From Roseococcus suduntuyensis (lineage in GTDB: Bacteria; Pseudomonadota; Alphaproteobacteria; Acetobacterales; Acetobacteraceae): a stretch of 64,000 bases of DNA. The DNA lies in contig NZ_JACIDJ010000010.1 in NCBI RefSeq assembly GCF_014196305.1, positions 28,116 through 92,115 of the forward strand. Direction: 5' to 3'. Made by a program: the position numbers and the translations under genes. Each line of letters begins with the position of its first letter. Within the stretch, counting starts at the first letter, position 1. Below, in pieces: positions 1 through 9,747 of the stretch. The notes under the pieces were generated by a model. That model was not told the DNA's origin. It did not search any database and saw only the letters and a program-made list of their open reading frames with translations.

Positions 1-713
1 GCAACACCTGGGTGCTGGTCTTCGACACCCATGCCGTGAACCCCGCGCTGATCCCGAACATGGGCTTCGACACCGAGCGCGACCTGACGCCGCTGCTGCT
101 CTTCGGCACGGCCCCCATGGTGCTCACGGCGCATTCCACGCGGCCCTACAAGGACTGGGCGGCGATGGCCGCGGCGGCGCGCGCGCGGCCCGACACGCTG
201 ACCTATGGCACCATTGGCAATGGCTCGCTCGCGCATTTGACCATGGCGCTGGTGGGGCGCACCACCGGGCTTCAACTGGTGCATGTGCCCTATCGCGGCG
301 GCGGGCCGCTGGCGGCGGCCGCGCTGGCGGGCGAGGTGGACCTGCCCATCGCGACGCGGCCTGCCATCGGCGTGCATGTGGACAGCGGCACGCTGGTGGC
401 GCTGGCGCAGACGGGGTCCACGCGCTCACCCACCATGCCCAATGTGCCGACGCTGGCCGAATGCGGCGTGGCGGGCATCGATGCGCGGGCCTTCTGGGGC
501 TTCCTCGGCCCGGCGAACATGCCGGCCGCCATCAAGCAACGGATGGAGGCGGAACTCCGCAAGGCGCTGGAGATCGAGACGGTGCGCACGCGCGTGACCA
601 ATCTCGGCATCGACCTGGAGCCGCAGGGCGAGGAGGCGTTCCGGGCGTTCCTGTCGCGCCAGATCCGCACCTGGGGCCAGGTGGTGCGCGAGAACAACAT
701 CCGGCCCGACTGA
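1..713 (+). CDS. Bug/TctC-family solute-binding protein, 5' end outside window
   Basis: This is the C-terminal part of a tripartite-tricarboxylate-type periplasmic binding protein (Bug family), which captures a small carboxylate or similar solute. The reading frame is open from the first bases, so the signal peptide and N-terminal lobe lie upstream. The visible part carries the family hallmark HVPYRGGGP, then the stretch around MPNVPTLAE and a C-terminal W-G-x-V-V-R-E-N-N-I end, as in the other Bug proteins of this window. It ends in TGA 28 bp before the converging permease gene. No TctA or TctB membrane subunit is visible nearby, so the transport partner and ligand are unknown. Confidence 0.9.
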   Translation, partial: NTWVLVFDTHAVNPALIPNMGFDTERDLTPLLLFGTAPMVLTAHSTRPYKDWAAMAAAARARPDTLTYGTIGNGSLAHLTMALVGRTTGLQLVHVPYRGGGPLAAAALAGEVDLPIATRPAIGVHVDSGTLVALAQTGSTRSPTMPNVPTLAECGVAGIDARAFWGFLGPANMPAAIKQRMEAELRKALEIETVRTRVTNLGIDLEPQGEEAFRAFLSRQIRTWGQVVRENNIRPD

Positions 714-741
714 GCCGGTTCAAGCCTGGCGGCGCGGTGGA

Positions 742-1617
742 CTACTCCTTCACCGCGCCCGTCAGGCTGCTCACATAATAGTCCACGAAGAACGAGTAGA
801 AGATCGCGACCGGCAGCGAGCCCAGCAGGCTGCCCGCCATCAGCGCGCCCCACTGATACACATCGCCGGTCACCAGCTCCGTCAGGATGGCCACGGGAAC
901 GGTCTTGTTCTCGCTGCTCTGGATGAAGGCGAGCGCGTAGATGAACTCGTTCCAGGACAGGGTGAAGCTGAAGATGCCCGCGCTGATGAGGCCCGGCACC
1001 GCCAGCGGTAGCGTGATCTTGGTCAGGATCTGCAGCCGCGTGGCGCCGTCGATCAGCGCGCACTCCTCCAGCTCATACGGGATGGACTTGAAGTAGCCGA
1101 TGAGCAGCCAGGTGCAGAAGGGCACCAGGAAGGTCGGGTAGACCAGGATCAGCGCCATCGGGCTGTCGAAGAGGCCGAGCTGCACCACCATCGTCGCCAG
1201 CGGGATGAACAGGATGGAGGGCGGCACGAGATAGGCCAGGTAGATGGCCAGCCCCACATACTGGCTGCCACGGAAGCGAAGCCGCTGGATGGCATAGGCC
1301 GCCAGCGTGCTGGCGAAGAGCGAAAGGAAGGTCGCCCCCACCGAGACCAGCATCGTGGTCCAGAGCCAGGAGGGGTAGGAGGTCTCGAACAGCAGCTTGC
1401 GGATGTGGTCGAGCGTGGGCGAGGTGATCCAGAAGGGGTTGTGCGTCGCGAAATCATACAGCTCGGCGTCCGGTTTGAAGGCCGTCACCGTCATCCAGTA
1501 GAAGGGGAAGAGCAGGATGAAGAGAAAGCAGCACAGCGGCACCCACAGTGTGACGACGCGGCGCGCGCGGCTGTCCCACTGCATGGCTTCCGGTCCGTCA
1601 GAGGCGGCGTTGCTCAT
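742..1617 (-). CDS. Carbohydrate ABC transporter permease, MalG type
   Basis: Inner-membrane permease of 291 residues, the second permease of a sugar-type ABC importer. It has an N-terminal membrane segment near residues 23-50, several further hydrophobic segments, and the cytoplasmic EAA loop (E-E-C-A-L-I-D-G-A near residue 180, followed by the conserved P of T-L-P-L) that contacts the ATPase. It lies 12 bp downstream of the MalF-type permease, last in the operon ATPase, binding protein, permease, permease. It ends in TAG, uncommon here. The substrate is not readable from sequence; a sugar or polyol is expected for the family. Confidence 0.92.
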   Translation of the reverse strand: MSNAASDGPEAMQWDSRARRVVTLWVPLCCFLFILLFPFYWMTVTAFKPDAELYDFATHNPFWITSPTLDHIRKLLFETSYPSWLWTTMLVSVGATFLSLFASTLAAYAIQRLRFRGSQYVGLAIYLAYLVPPSILFIPLATMVVQLGLFDSPMALILVYPTFLVPFCTWLLIGYFKSIPYELEECALIDGATRLQILTKITLPLAVPGLISAGIFSFTLSWNEFIYALAFIQSSENKTVPVAILTELVTGDVYQWGALMAGSLLGSLPVAIFYSFFVDYYVSSLTGAVKE

Positions 1618-1629
1618 GGCTGGGTCCTC

Positions 1630-2601
1630 TCAGTCATTGCCTTCGCCCTGCTGCCACTTGCGCCGCGCCAGCGCGAAGTAGCTGAACAGGGTGGCGAAGA
1701 CGAGGAAGGGGATCATGGAGACGGCGATGGCCGCACCTTCCGCCAGCTCACCGCCCGGAATGCCGCGCTGGAAGGCCAGCGTCGCCAGCAGGTGCGTGGA
1801 GTTCACCGGGCCGCCGCGCGTGATGGCATAGACCAGCTGGAAGTCGGTGAAGGTGAAGATGATGCTGAAGGTCATCACGATGGCCAGGATGGGCAGCAGC
1901 ATCGGGAAGGTGATGTAGCGGAAGCGCTGCCACGCGGTCGCACCGTCGAGCAGCGCGGCCTCATACAGCGAGGGCGAGATGGTCTGCAGCCCCGCCAGCA
2001 GCGAGATCGCCACGAAGGGAATCCCGCGCCAGATGTTGGCCACGATCAGCGAGAAGCGCGCCGGCCATTCGCTGCCGATGAAATCTATGTTGGTGGTCCG
2101 CAGCCCAAGCTCGATGAACACCCAGGAGATGATGCTGAACTGCGGGTCATACATCCACCAGAACGCGATGGCCGACAGCACCGTGGGCACGATCCAGGGC
2201 AGCAGGATGATGGCGCGGAAGAAGGACTTGAACGGCATGTACTGGTTCAGCAGCAGCGCCAGCCACAGCCCCAGCGCGAATTTCCCGATGGTGGCCAGCG
2301 TCGTGTAGAAGACGCTGAAGAACACCGCGTTCCAGAAGATGGGGTCGGTGAAGAGCCACTCGAAATTCTCGAAGCCCACGAACTGCCCGCGCCGGCCGAT
2401 GGTGCCGTCGGTGAAGGCGAGCCAGATGCCCAGGCCCAGCGGATAGGTGAGAAAGACGCCGAGCAGCCCCACCGTCGGCAGCAGGCAGGCGATGATCAGG
2501 AAGGTCTTGCTGTCGAACAGCCGGCCGAACGCGGTGGGTTGCCGCCGCGTGCGGGACCAGTGCTGCGCCCTTTCGGCGGGAAGGGTGGTGTCCATGGCCA
2601 T
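1630..2601 (-). CDS. Carbohydrate ABC transporter permease, MalF/UgpA type
   Basis: First inner-membrane permease of the sugar ABC importer, 323 residues. The EAA loop is seen as Y-E-A-A-L-L-D-G-A followed by T-F-P-M-L-L-P, and about six hydrophobic segments can be followed. The frame is open further upstream to 2643, but that part is Arg/Pro-rich and unlike the family, so the start is placed at the ATG at 2601 (M-A-M-D-T-T); the ATG at 2595 is also possible. It sits between the binding-protein gene (65 bp gap) and the MalG-type permease. Confidence 0.9.
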   Translation of the reverse strand: MAMDTTLPAERAQHWSRTRRQPTAFGRLFDSKTFLIIACLLPTVGLLGVFLTYPLGLGIWLAFTDGTIGRRGQFVGFENFEWLFTDPIFWNAVFFSVFYTTLATIGKFALGLWLALLLNQYMPFKSFFRAIILLPWIVPTVLSAIAFWWMYDPQFSIISWVFIELGLRTTNIDFIGSEWPARFSLIVANIWRGIPFVAISLLAGLQTISPSLYEAALLDGATAWQRFRYITFPMLLPILAIVMTFSIIFTFTDFQLVYAITRGGPVNSTHLLATLAFQRGIPGGELAEGAAIAVSMIPFLVFATLFSYFALARRKWQQGEGND

Positions 2602-2666
2602 GGCGCGGGCGCTCCGGCAGGGTTCCCGCGCGGTGGGGCACACCGCGCGGGGGTTTCAGGGTGGCG

Positions 2667-3995
2667 TCAGCGCCGGCGGAAGAAGCGCGTCGCGCGGCGT
2701 TCGGCCTCGCGCGCCGCGGCCTGGGGCGTGGCCTGGCCGGAGGCGACCGAGGCGCACATCTGCACCATCACGTAGTCGGCATTGGCGGCGGCCGAGCCCT
2801 CGGTGATGGGCCCGCTGTAGCCATTGTAGAAGGCGGTATCCATCACGTCGCGGAAGATGCTCACCTTCGGGTCGCTCGCCCACACCGCGCTGGTGTTGTA
2901 GGCGTTGAGCGGCTGCGACCAGTAGCCGAGGTTCGCCTGCAGCCATGGGTCGTACTGCTCGCTCTCCATCAGGAAGGCCAGCAGCGCCTTCGAGGCATTG
3001 GGGAAGCGGCTGTGGCGGAACACCATGGCGTTCAGCGTCAGCCCCGCCATGGGCGAGGTCTCGGCCACGCCCTTGGGCAGCAGCGAATGCTCCGTGTCGT
3101 CCGCGATGGCGCGCGTCGCGGCGTCGTTCTTCAGTGCGAAGTAGAGCGAGACGCCGTTCGCCGTCAGGAACAGCTCGTTCGACGCATAGGCGCGGTTGTT
3201 GCTGATGTCGCCCCAGGCCAGCGTGCCGGGGACGAAGGTGGCATACAGCTCCCGCAGGTATTCCAGCGCCTGGATGGTCTGCGGGCTGTTGATGCCCACG
3301 CTGCCATCATCATTCACCAGCCGCCCGCCGAAGGACCACACCAGCCAGTTGGCGAAACCGTTGCCGTCGCCCACCGCATTGCCCAGCGCGAAGCCCGCGG
3401 GCTTGTTGATGCGGCGCAACTGCTGGCAGAGGCGCAGGTAGCTCGCGTGGTCGTCGGGGATGGACTGGAAGCCCGCCTCGTTCACCGCGGATTTCCGCCA
3501 CACCAATGGGCCGCCGGATGCGCCGAAGGGCAGGGCCAGCCAGTTGTTCGTGCCATGCCGCCTGCCATAGCGCTCGGCCAGCCGCTTCCAGCCGCCATAC
3601 TTGGCGCCCAGATATTCCGCGACGTCCGTCACCTCCACCACCTTGTCGGCGTAGACGTGCGGGGCCTCGTTGAAGCCGATGATGACGTCGGGGCCGGCAC
3701 CCGTGTTGGCGGTGACGGCGGTCTGCTGGTTGATGTCCTCCCAGCCCACGAAGTCCACGCGCACCTGCACGCCCGTCTGTTGGGCGAAGCGGGCGCAGTT
3801 GGCGCGGAACACCTCCTCGTCCGGCTGGACGAAGCGCACGGGGCGCAGCACGCGCAGCGTGGCGCCGTTCTCCACGCGGAAATTGGGCGTGGGGACCTGC
3901 GCCGCCTGGATCTGCGCCGAGGCCTGGGCCCCCACCAGACTCGCCGCGCCGCCGAGGCCGAGGGTTCGGCGGGTGATGCTGAATTGCGTTGGCAT
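2667..3995 (-). CDS. Extracellular solute-binding protein of sugar ABC transporter
   Basis: Periplasmic binding protein of 442 residues (family 1 solute-binding proteins, MalE/UgpB-like) that delivers substrate to the two permeases encoded just downstream. The N-terminus has a twin-arginine-like leader (T-R-R-T-L-G-L-G-G) ending near A-S-A-Q, suggesting Tat export. The body contains the D-V-I-I-G-F and G-N-G-F-A-N-W-L type segments and the Trp-rich C-terminal half common in this family. It is 29 bp downstream of the ATPase gene. The ligand is not deducible. Confidence 0.9.
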   Translation of the reverse strand: MPTQFSITRRTLGLGGAASLVGAQASAQIQAAQVPTPNFRVENGATLRVLRPVRFVQPDEEVFRANCARFAQQTGVQVRVDFVGWEDINQQTAVTANTGAGPDVIIGFNEAPHVYADKVVEVTDVAEYLGAKYGGWKRLAERYGRRHGTNNWLALPFGASGGPLVWRKSAVNEAGFQSIPDDHASYLRLCQQLRRINKPAGFALGNAVGDGNGFANWLVWSFGGRLVNDDGSVGINSPQTIQALEYLRELYATFVPGTLAWGDISNNRAYASNELFLTANGVSLYFALKNDAATRAIADDTEHSLLPKGVAETSPMAGLTLNAMVFRHSRFPNASKALLAFLMESEQYDPWLQANLGYWSQPLNAYNTSAVWASDPKVSIFRDVMDTAFYNGYSGPITEGSAAANADYVMVQMCASVASGQATPQAAAREAERRATRFFRRR

Positions 3996-4024
3996 TGTTT
4001 CCGTTCCTCCCTTTGTGGCGGGCG

Positions 4025-5071
<1,047 letters not shown>

Positions 5072-5303
5072 CAGTGCGCGGCCTTCGAGATGGGCGCGCG
5101 CGCTCCTGCCTGTTCCGGCATGCCGCTTCCTTTTCCATTTCCTCGTCGCGGTCTGTGCCGCTGTGGCTACTTCACGTCCTTCGGCGAGGACTTGTCCAGT
5201 GGTGATTTCCTGAAATACGTGCTGCACCCGCGAAGTCGTTCGGGCATTGGCGCGCGGCGAAAGCGGGTCCAGAACAGGGGGGACCGCATCACGGAGACGC
5301 CCG

Positions 5304-6029
5304 ATGGCACCAGAGATTCTTGCCCAGCTCGCCCCCACGGGCGTGCTGCGCGCCGGCATCAACATGAGCAACTTCCTGCTCGTCACCGGGCGCCGCCCGA
5401 ATGGCGAGCCGGATGGTGTTTCGCCGGGCATGGCGCGCGCCATCGCGGACAAGCTGGGTGTGCCCGTCCACTACGTGCCCTATCCACGCCCCGGCGAGCT
5501 GGCCGACGCGGCGGGCACCGGCGCCTGGGACATCGGCCTGATCGGCGCCGAGCCGCAACGCGCGGAGAAGATCCACTTCACCGCCGCCTATGCCGAGATC
5601 GAGGCCACCTACATGGTGCCGCCCGGCAGCGCCATCATGTCGTTGGAGCAGGTGGACCGGCCCGGCATCCGCATCGCCGTCGCCGCGCGCGCGGCCTATG
5701 ACCTCTGGCTGGAGCGCAACATCAAGCACGCCACTCTGGTGCGCGCGGAAGGCCTGGATGGCGCGATGGAGCTCTACCTGCGCGACGGCCTCGACGTGCT
5801 GGCCGGCCTGCGCCCGCGCCTGCTGACCGATGTGGAGAAGCAGCCCGGCGCGTGCATCCTGGAGGGCAAGTTCACGGCGGTGCAGCAGGCCATCGGCACC
5901 GCGCGCGCCAACACCGCGGCCGCGGCCTTCCTCGCGGAATTCGTGGAGGAGGCGAAGCGCAGCGGCCTCGTGGCCGACCTCATCGCAAAGCATCAGGTGC
6001 GTGGCCTGTCGGTGGCGCCGCTCGCCTGA
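5304..6029 (+). CDS. Solute-binding-domain (family 3) protein without signal peptide
   Basis: A 241-residue protein with the fold signature of bacterial family 3 solute-binding proteins: an opening G-V-L-R-A-G-I-N, the G-V-S-P-G-M-A-R-A-I-A-D-K-L segment and a W-D-I-G-L-I-G segment. Unusually there is no hydrophobic leader: the ATG at 5304 follows GGAG by 7 bases and residue 1 is close to the first strand. It should therefore stay in the cytoplasm unless exported by another route, and may be a sensor or small-molecule carrier, not an importer component. It is followed after 125 bp by a ThDP enzyme on the same strand. Confidence 0.75.
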   Translation: MAPEILAQLAPTGVLRAGINMSNFLLVTGRRPNGEPDGVSPGMARAIADKLGVPVHYVPYPRPGELADAAGTGAWDIGLIGAEPQRAEKIHFTAAYAEIEATYMVPPGSAIMSLEQVDRPGIRIAVAARAAYDLWLERNIKHATLVRAEGLDGAMELYLRDGLDVLAGLRPRLLTDVEKQPGACILEGKFTAVQQAIGTARANTAAAAFLAEFVEEAKRSGLVADLIAKHQVRGLSVAPLA

Positions 6030-6154
6030 CCCCGCAGGGGGTGGCGTGGGCCGCGCATCGTGACACCATGGCGGCAAAGAGCCGTCCGATGGCCGAAGGG
6101 CGATGTCGCCCGGAGGTCTGAATCGGCCGGCCAGAACCTCCGAGGAAGCGCCGC

Positions 6155-7837
6155 ATGACCCACGACACCCCCTACACCGTCGCCGACATGGTGGCCGAAT
6201 TCCTGGCACGCGTGGGCGTCACCACCGCCTTCGGCATCGTCTCCGTCCACAACATCCCGATGCTGGACGCCATCGGCCGGCGCAATGCCATCCGCTACGT
6301 GATGTGCCGCGGCGAGATGGGCGGCGCGCACATGGCCGATGCCTATGCGCGCGTGACGGGGCATCTGGGCGTGCTCTTCACCAGCACGGGGCCCGGCATG
6401 GCCAACAGCATCGGTGGACTGGTGGAGGCACGCTTCGCGGGCTCGCCCGTGCTGCACATCACCGGCCAGACGCTCACGAAGTTCCTCGACCGCGACACGG
6501 GCAGCGTCCATGACGTGCCGGGCCAGACGGCCATCCTGGAGGCGGCGGGCAAGGCCGCGTATCGCGTGCGCCACGCGAACCAGGCCTTCGGCACGCTGTG
6601 GCGTGCGGCCATGGAGGCGATGACGCCGCCGCGCGGCCCCGTCTCGGTGGAAATCCCCATTGATATCCAGCGCGCCACCATCGCGCGGCCTGCGGCGCTC
6701 GACACGCTGGAACTGCCCGTGCCGCCGCCGCTGCCGCCCTCTGAGGCCGCACTCGATGAACTGGCCGACCGTCTGGCTTCGGCGAAGCGCCCCATGATCT
6801 GGCTCGGCAATGGCGCGCGCGAGGCGGGGGCGGGGGCCATGGCGCTGATCGAACTCGGCTTCGGCTGTGTGAATTCCTGGAACGGCCGCGGCATCGTGCC
6901 GGAGGATCACCCGATGACGCTGGGCGCCATGCACGGCAATGGATCGCCCCGCGTGCAGGAGTTCTATGGCACGGTGGACGCGATGCTGGTGCTGGGTTCG
7001 CGCCTGCGCGGGCATGAGACGCAGGATGGCACGCAGAAGCTGCCCGCGAACCTCATCCATGTGGATGTGGACCCCGCCGCCGATGGCCGCACCTATCCCA
7101 ACACCCTCTTCGTGCAGGGCGATGCGGAGCTGGTGGCCCAGGGCCTCGCGCGGCGCCTCAAGGGCCGCCTGCACACGGACCCGGCCTTCCCCGCCGACCT
7201 GGCGGAGACGCGCCGCCGCGCGGTGGAGGAATTCCTCGCCACCCTCGGCCCCTATCACGGCTTCTGCGATCAGCTGCGCGCCGTCATGCCGCGCGACGCG
7301 CTCTGGGTGCGCGACATCACCATGAGCAACACGACCTGGGGCAACCGCGTCTTCCCCATCTACGGCCCGCGCGATGCGGTGCACCCCGTGGGGGCCGCCA
7401 TCGGGCCTGGCCTGCCGCTGGGCATTGGCGCGGCCATGGGTGCCCAAGGCCGCAAGACGGTGGCGATGGTGGGCGATGGCGGCTTCGCCATGAACATGAG
7501 CGAGCTCTGGACCGCCGTGCAGGAACGCGCGCGGCTCTGCACCATCGTGATGAACGACCGCGGCTATGGCGTGATCCGCGTGATCCAGGATGCGGTGGTG
7601 GAGGGCCGCCGCTTCGGCGATGACCTGCTGGGACCGGACCTCGCGCAACTGGCGGCGGTCGCCGGGCTGCCGCACTTCAAGGTCTCGCGCGCCGAGGCTT
7701 TCGGCGCCGTGGTGGCCCAGGCGCTGGAGGTGGACGGGCCCACCTTGGTCGAGGTGGACATGGTCGCCATCGGGCCCTTCCCGCCCTATGCGCCCTACAC
7801 CACCATGGGCAAGCACGCGGAGCGTGCGCAGCGTTGA
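6155..7837 (+). CDS. Thiamine diphosphate-dependent enzyme, acetolactate synthase-like
   Basis: A 560-residue enzyme with the three-domain layout of the acetolactate synthase/benzoylformate decarboxylase superfamily. The catalytic Glu is at about residue 54 (C-R-G-E-M-G-G-A-H-M-A-D-A-Y-A-R), the central domain lies near 190-330, and the ThDP/Mg motif G-D-G-G-F-A-M-N-M begins at residue 440. Family members decarboxylate or carboligate 2-oxo acids; the true substrate cannot be read here and no small regulatory subunit is adjacent, so a biosynthetic IlvB role is unlikely. A catabolic role with the preceding binding-domain protein is an inference. Confidence 0.88.
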   Translation: MTHDTPYTVADMVAEFLARVGVTTAFGIVSVHNIPMLDAIGRRNAIRYVMCRGEMGGAHMADAYARVTGHLGVLFTSTGPGMANSIGGLVEARFAGSPVLHITGQTLTKFLDRDTGSVHDVPGQTAILEAAGKAAYRVRHANQAFGTLWRAAMEAMTPPRGPVSVEIPIDIQRATIARPAALDTLELPVPPPLPPSEAALDELADRLASAKRPMIWLGNGAREAGAGAMALIELGFGCVNSWNGRGIVPEDHPMTLGAMHGNGSPRVQEFYGTVDAMLVLGSRLRGHETQDGTQKLPANLIHVDVDPAADGRTYPNTLFVQGDAELVAQGLARRLKGRLHTDPAFPADLAETRRRAVEEFLATLGPYHGFCDQLRAVMPRDALWVRDITMSNTTWGNRVFPIYGPRDAVHPVGAAIGPGLPLGIGAAMGAQGRKTVAMVGDGGFAMNMSELWTAVQERARLCTIVMNDRGYGVIRVIQDAVVEGRRFGDDLLGPDLAQLAAVAGLPHFKVSRAEAFGAVVAQALEVDGPTLVEVDMVAIGPFPPYAPYTTMGKHAERAQR

Positions 7838-7851
7838 ACCTGCTGGCGCGG

Positions 7852-7885
7852 CCGATTCACGCCGCGGCTGCGCCACGACGATCGG
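7852..7885 (-). repeat. Bulged palindromic 3'-end repeat, single copy
   Basis: Read on the minus strand this is CCGAT, an 8-bp imperfect stem, a short loop, the returning stem, an unpaired TGA, then ATCGG. Two stem positions are G-T (G-U in RNA) on this strand. It begins 3 bp after the TAG stop of the minus-strand gene ending at 7889, between two converging genes. It belongs to the same family as the repeats at 10729, 17134, 22962 and 35359. A transcript-end structure or terminator is the simplest reading, although no T-run follows. Confidence 0.7.
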
Positions 7886-7888
7886 ACG

Positions 7889-8188
7889 CTACTCGCCGCC
7901 CTCCCTCGCCCGCTCCATCAACCGCGCGATGCCCGTGATCTTCTCCAGCCCCATATCCAGGGGCTGGCCGGTGCGCGGGTCGGGGTAGATCTTGAGGTAG
8001 GACTGTCCCGCCACCTTCTCCCATCGCCCCGAAGGCCGGCGCATCTGCAAATCCACGCCCATGGATTTCAGCAGCATCCGCACCAGCGCCTCCTTCGGCG
8101 CGTCGGGCTTGGGCAGGCAGGGATAGGCGCCGATCATCTTCCAGCCATTGGCCAGCGCCCAGTCGGTGAGTTCCTGCTTCGTCATCAT
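7889..8188 (-). CDS. Conserved-looking hypothetical protein, 99 aa
   Basis: I do not recognise this family. The 99-residue product has no signal peptide or membrane segment. It starts with a helix-like stretch (K-Q-E-L-T-D-W-A-L-A-N-G-W) and contains Trp, Tyr and Pro-rich turns (A-Y-P-C-L-P-K-P, K-I-Y-P-D-P-R-T-G). Its ATG at 8188 overlaps the TGA stop of the amidase gene by 4 bp, so translation is coupled to the amidase. An alternative ATG lies one codon further in. The TAG stop is followed directly by a bulged palindrome. Coupling and clean codon use support a real gene. Confidence 0.65.
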   Translation of the reverse strand: MMTKQELTDWALANGWKMIGAYPCLPKPDAPKEALVRMLLKSMGVDLQMRRPSGRWEKVAGQSYLKIYPDPRTGQPLDMGLEKITGIARLMERAREGGE

Positions 8189-9645
8189 GCCATGGAGGCC
8201 GGGGGCACGGTGCCGGGGCGCGGGTCAATCGGCAGCATCCGGTCCAGCCCCGCCGCCGCTTCGAACAGCGCGGCCGCCTGGAGCGCCACATCCTCGCGCC
8301 GATGGGGTGCCACCACCTGCAACCCCACCGGCCGGCCATGCTGGTCGAAGCCGCAGGGCACGGCGACGGCGGGGCAGCCCGTCATGGTGATGGCGGCGTT
8401 GAGCATGGAGCCGGCCATGTAGTTCTCGAGCTTCACACCGGCGATGGTCTCGGGGTTGCGCAGCATCACGTCGAAGGCCGGCGTGGGCGCGCCCGGCGTC
8501 ACGAACACGTCGTACTTGGCGAACATCGCCACCATGCGGCGGAAGAAGGCCGCGCGCTCGCGGTCGGCCCAGGCCAGGCGGCTGGGCGTCGCGTCCAGCC
8601 CGCGCTGGGTGTTCCAGATGATGTCGGGCTTCAGCTGGTCGCGGTGGGACTGCATCTGCAACTCGCGGTCCACCACGAAGACCTGGCTGCGCAGCACCAG
8701 GAAGGCCTCGTCCAGCTCGCCGAGGTCAGGCGCGAACTCCTCGACCACGCAGCCCATCGCCTCGAAATGCTTCATGGCCTTCGCGCAGATGTCACGCACC
8801 TCGCGGTCCACCGGCAGCTTGCCGTTGAAGTCGGTGGTGAAGGCGATGCGGCGCGGGCGGTTCTGCTCGGCCGTCGCCACGGCGGCGGCGTAGGGCAGGG
8901 CGGGCGCGTCATAGGTCAACGGGTCATGCGCGCACCAGCCCGCCATGGTGTCGAGGAACAGCGCGAGGTCCGGGATGTTCCGCGCCATCGGCCCCTGCAC
9001 CGACATGGGCGAGAAGGTGTTGTTCACCGTGCCGCGCGTGATGCGCCCCGGCGAGGGCCGCAGCCCCGCCACCGAGCAATAGGTGCCGGGCCGGCGCGTG
9101 CTGCCGCCATGGTCGGTGCCCTGCGCCAGCCACACCTCGCCGGTCGCGAGCGAGACGGCGCCACCCCCCGTGCTGCCCCCGCAGGTGAGTGACGTGTTCC
9201 AGGGGTTGCGCGTGCGGCCGAACACCTCGTTGAAGGTGGACCCGCCCGCGCCGAATTCCGGCGTGTTGGACTTGGCGATGACGATGCCGCCCAGCGCCTC
9301 GATGCGCTCCACGATGGGGTGCGAACGCTCCGGCACATGGTCCTTGAAGATGGGCGAGCCATAGGTGGTCCTGACACCCGCCACATCGGTCAGGTCCTTG
9401 ATGGAGACGGGCAGGCCGCCCAGCCACCCCGCCTGGCCCTCGCGTTCCCGCCCCTCACCGCGCATCAGCCGCTTCGCGTGGTCGCGCGCGCGATCGAGGC
9501 AGAGGGTGGGCAGGGCATTCACCGCGGGCTCGACCTCCGCGATGCGCGACGCCGCCGCTTCCACGAGTTCGAGGGGCGAGACCTCGCCGCGCGCGAGCGC
9601 CGCGACGGCCTGGGTGGCGGAAAGACGGATCAGATCATGCGACAT
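8185..9645 (-). CDS. Amidase (amidase-signature family)
   Basis: A 486-residue amidase-signature hydrolase that cleaves an amide bond. The Ser-cisSer-Lys triad is readable: Lys in L-P-V-S-I-K-D-L, the first Ser in C-G-G-S-T-G-G-G, and the nucleophile in G-T-D-H-G-G-S-T-R-R-P-G, 24 residues later as in fatty acid amide hydrolase. Residues before M-S-H-D-L-I-R do not look like the family, so the ATG at 9645 is chosen over the open frame to 9747. The gene is coupled to the 99-residue unknown downstream and divergent from a Bug binding protein. A GatA role is unlikely because gatB and gatC are absent. Confidence 0.9.
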   Translation of the reverse strand: MSHDLIRLSATQAVAALARGEVSPLELVEAAASRIAEVEPAVNALPTLCLDRARDHAKRLMRGEGREREGQAGWLGGLPVSIKDLTDVAGVRTTYGSPIFKDHVPERSHPIVERIEALGGIVIAKSNTPEFGAGGSTFNEVFGRTRNPWNTSLTCGGSTGGGAVSLATGEVWLAQGTDHGGSTRRPGTYCSVAGLRPSPGRITRGTVNNTFSPMSVQGPMARNIPDLALFLDTMAGWCAHDPLTYDAPALPYAAAVATAEQNRPRRIAFTTDFNGKLPVDREVRDICAKAMKHFEAMGCVVEEFAPDLGELDEAFLVLRSQVFVVDRELQMQSHRDQLKPDIIWNTQRGLDATPSRLAWADRERAAFFRRMVAMFAKYDVFVTPGAPTPAFDVMLRNPETIAGVKLENYMAGSMLNAAITMTGCPAVAVPCGFDQHGRPVGLQVVAPHRREDVALQAAALFEAAAGLDRMLPIDPRPGTVPPASMA

Positions 9646-9747
9646 GGTGCGAGAGTGGCACCAGCGCCCGCACCCCGGCAACCATGCGCTTGCGCCATTC
9701 CCCCCGCCCGCGTTAGCCATGGCCGCACAAACACTGGGAGGAACCAA

